NCBI GenBank assembly: GCA_037039925.1
Contig: JAXRKP010000209.1
Coordinates: forward strand, 201,001 to 265,000
Direction of reading: 5' to 3'
Source of the DNA: Doris montereyensis
Taxonomy: Eukaryota > Mollusca > Gastropoda > Nudibranchia > Dorididae
DNA: 64,000 nt
Shown here: piece after piece, positions 63,749-64,000 of the stretch
Position numbering within the stretch: position 1 is the first letter of the stretch
Layout: each line of letters opens with the position of its first letter
Notes under the pieces: generated by a model
What the model was told of the DNA's origin: nothing
What the model saw: only the letters and a program-made list of their open reading frames with translations
Database searches by the model: none
Made by a program: the position numbers and the translations under genes

Positions 63749-64000
63749 GGGACGGATTTAACCCTAAACACCTAGAGGGACACTTTAATAAACGGTGCTA
63801 AAAAAGAATAACAAATCAACGAATATGACGCAGCAAGCACTTTTTTTCCTCGTTTGTTCTTCAATGATGCAAATCGATTGATGTCTCTTTGGTTTAAAGA
63901 ATTCATACTCCTTATTAAACCCCTGTGAACTGGCATTTAAAACAATTAAAGCATTTAATCGATCCTGTCCCATAGCGTTTCGGATATATATTGTTATTCG
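63749..64000. other. Window end, nothing recognised
   Basis: Unique-looking AT-rich sequence, no coding or repeat signature seen. Confidence 0.4.

Noticed and set aside
63230..63801. MYVC and YIHT repeat proteins of up to 181 residues
   Set aside because: Artefact of the TATG tetranucleotide array.

Overview
The window is eukaryotic nuclear DNA: AT-rich, intron-rich, and crowded with satellites, SINEs, a LINE and non-autonomous DNA transposons. The gene content (a TR2/TR4-type nuclear receptor, an F-box/WD40 protein, REXO4) and the style of repeats (tRNA-headed SINEs, LINE tails ending in ATG microsatellite, long GA and TATG tracts) fit a lophotrochozoan, most likely a mollusc and perhaps a gastropod. 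That taxonomic placement is inference; no species can be named from the sequence alone.

Layout. 1-1140: end of an intron. 1141-1633 (perhaps to 1755), + strand: terminal coding exon of an NR2C (TR2/TR4-like) nuclear receptor, followed by a long AT-rich 3' region. 3.3-5.7 kb: three minisatellites. 9.7-23.9 kb: intergenic and repeat-rich, with SINE copies, a pogo-like element with TA duplications, a 25-bp minisatellite of about 0.85 kb, an element with long inverted repeats that carries a cysteine-rich CXC-type reading frame, and a hAT-like composite. 23929-38520, - strand: twelve exons of an F-box/WD40 gene with exactly seven WD repeats. Its last intron holds a 32-bp minisatellite split by an antisense LINE, which is itself split by a 1708-bp DNA transposon with 14-bp inverted repeats and a 6-bp target duplication. 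40.0-46.5 kb: two copies, in opposite orientation, of one DNA transposon (ends GGCAGGTTTCACAAA). 47.0-47.6 kb: tandem 280-bp repeats carrying hammerhead-ribozyme-like cores. 48012-54150, + strand: eight coding exons of REXO4 (DEDDh RNA exonuclease). 54.2-64 kb: intergenic, with SINEs, a second group of LINE 3' ends and large GA and TATG microsatellites.

The three protein genes are unrelated in function (transcription factor, ubiquitin-ligase substrate receptor, rRNA/DNA exonuclease), so there is no operon-like logic. The strongest technical message is that all three conserved genes are interrupted by single-base length changes, most of them in short homopolymers, while their splice sites and remaining codons are intact. 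Residual long-read assembly indels explain this better than three independent pseudogenes, and gene models built automatically on this sequence will be broken at those points.

The most novel-looking items are the hammerhead-like tandem repeat (47.0-47.6 kb), the CXC-protein inverted-repeat element (16.2-17.3 kb), the dated nest minisatellite > LINE > DNA transposon (24.7-30.0 kb), and an unnamed dispersed repeat family with seven copies.
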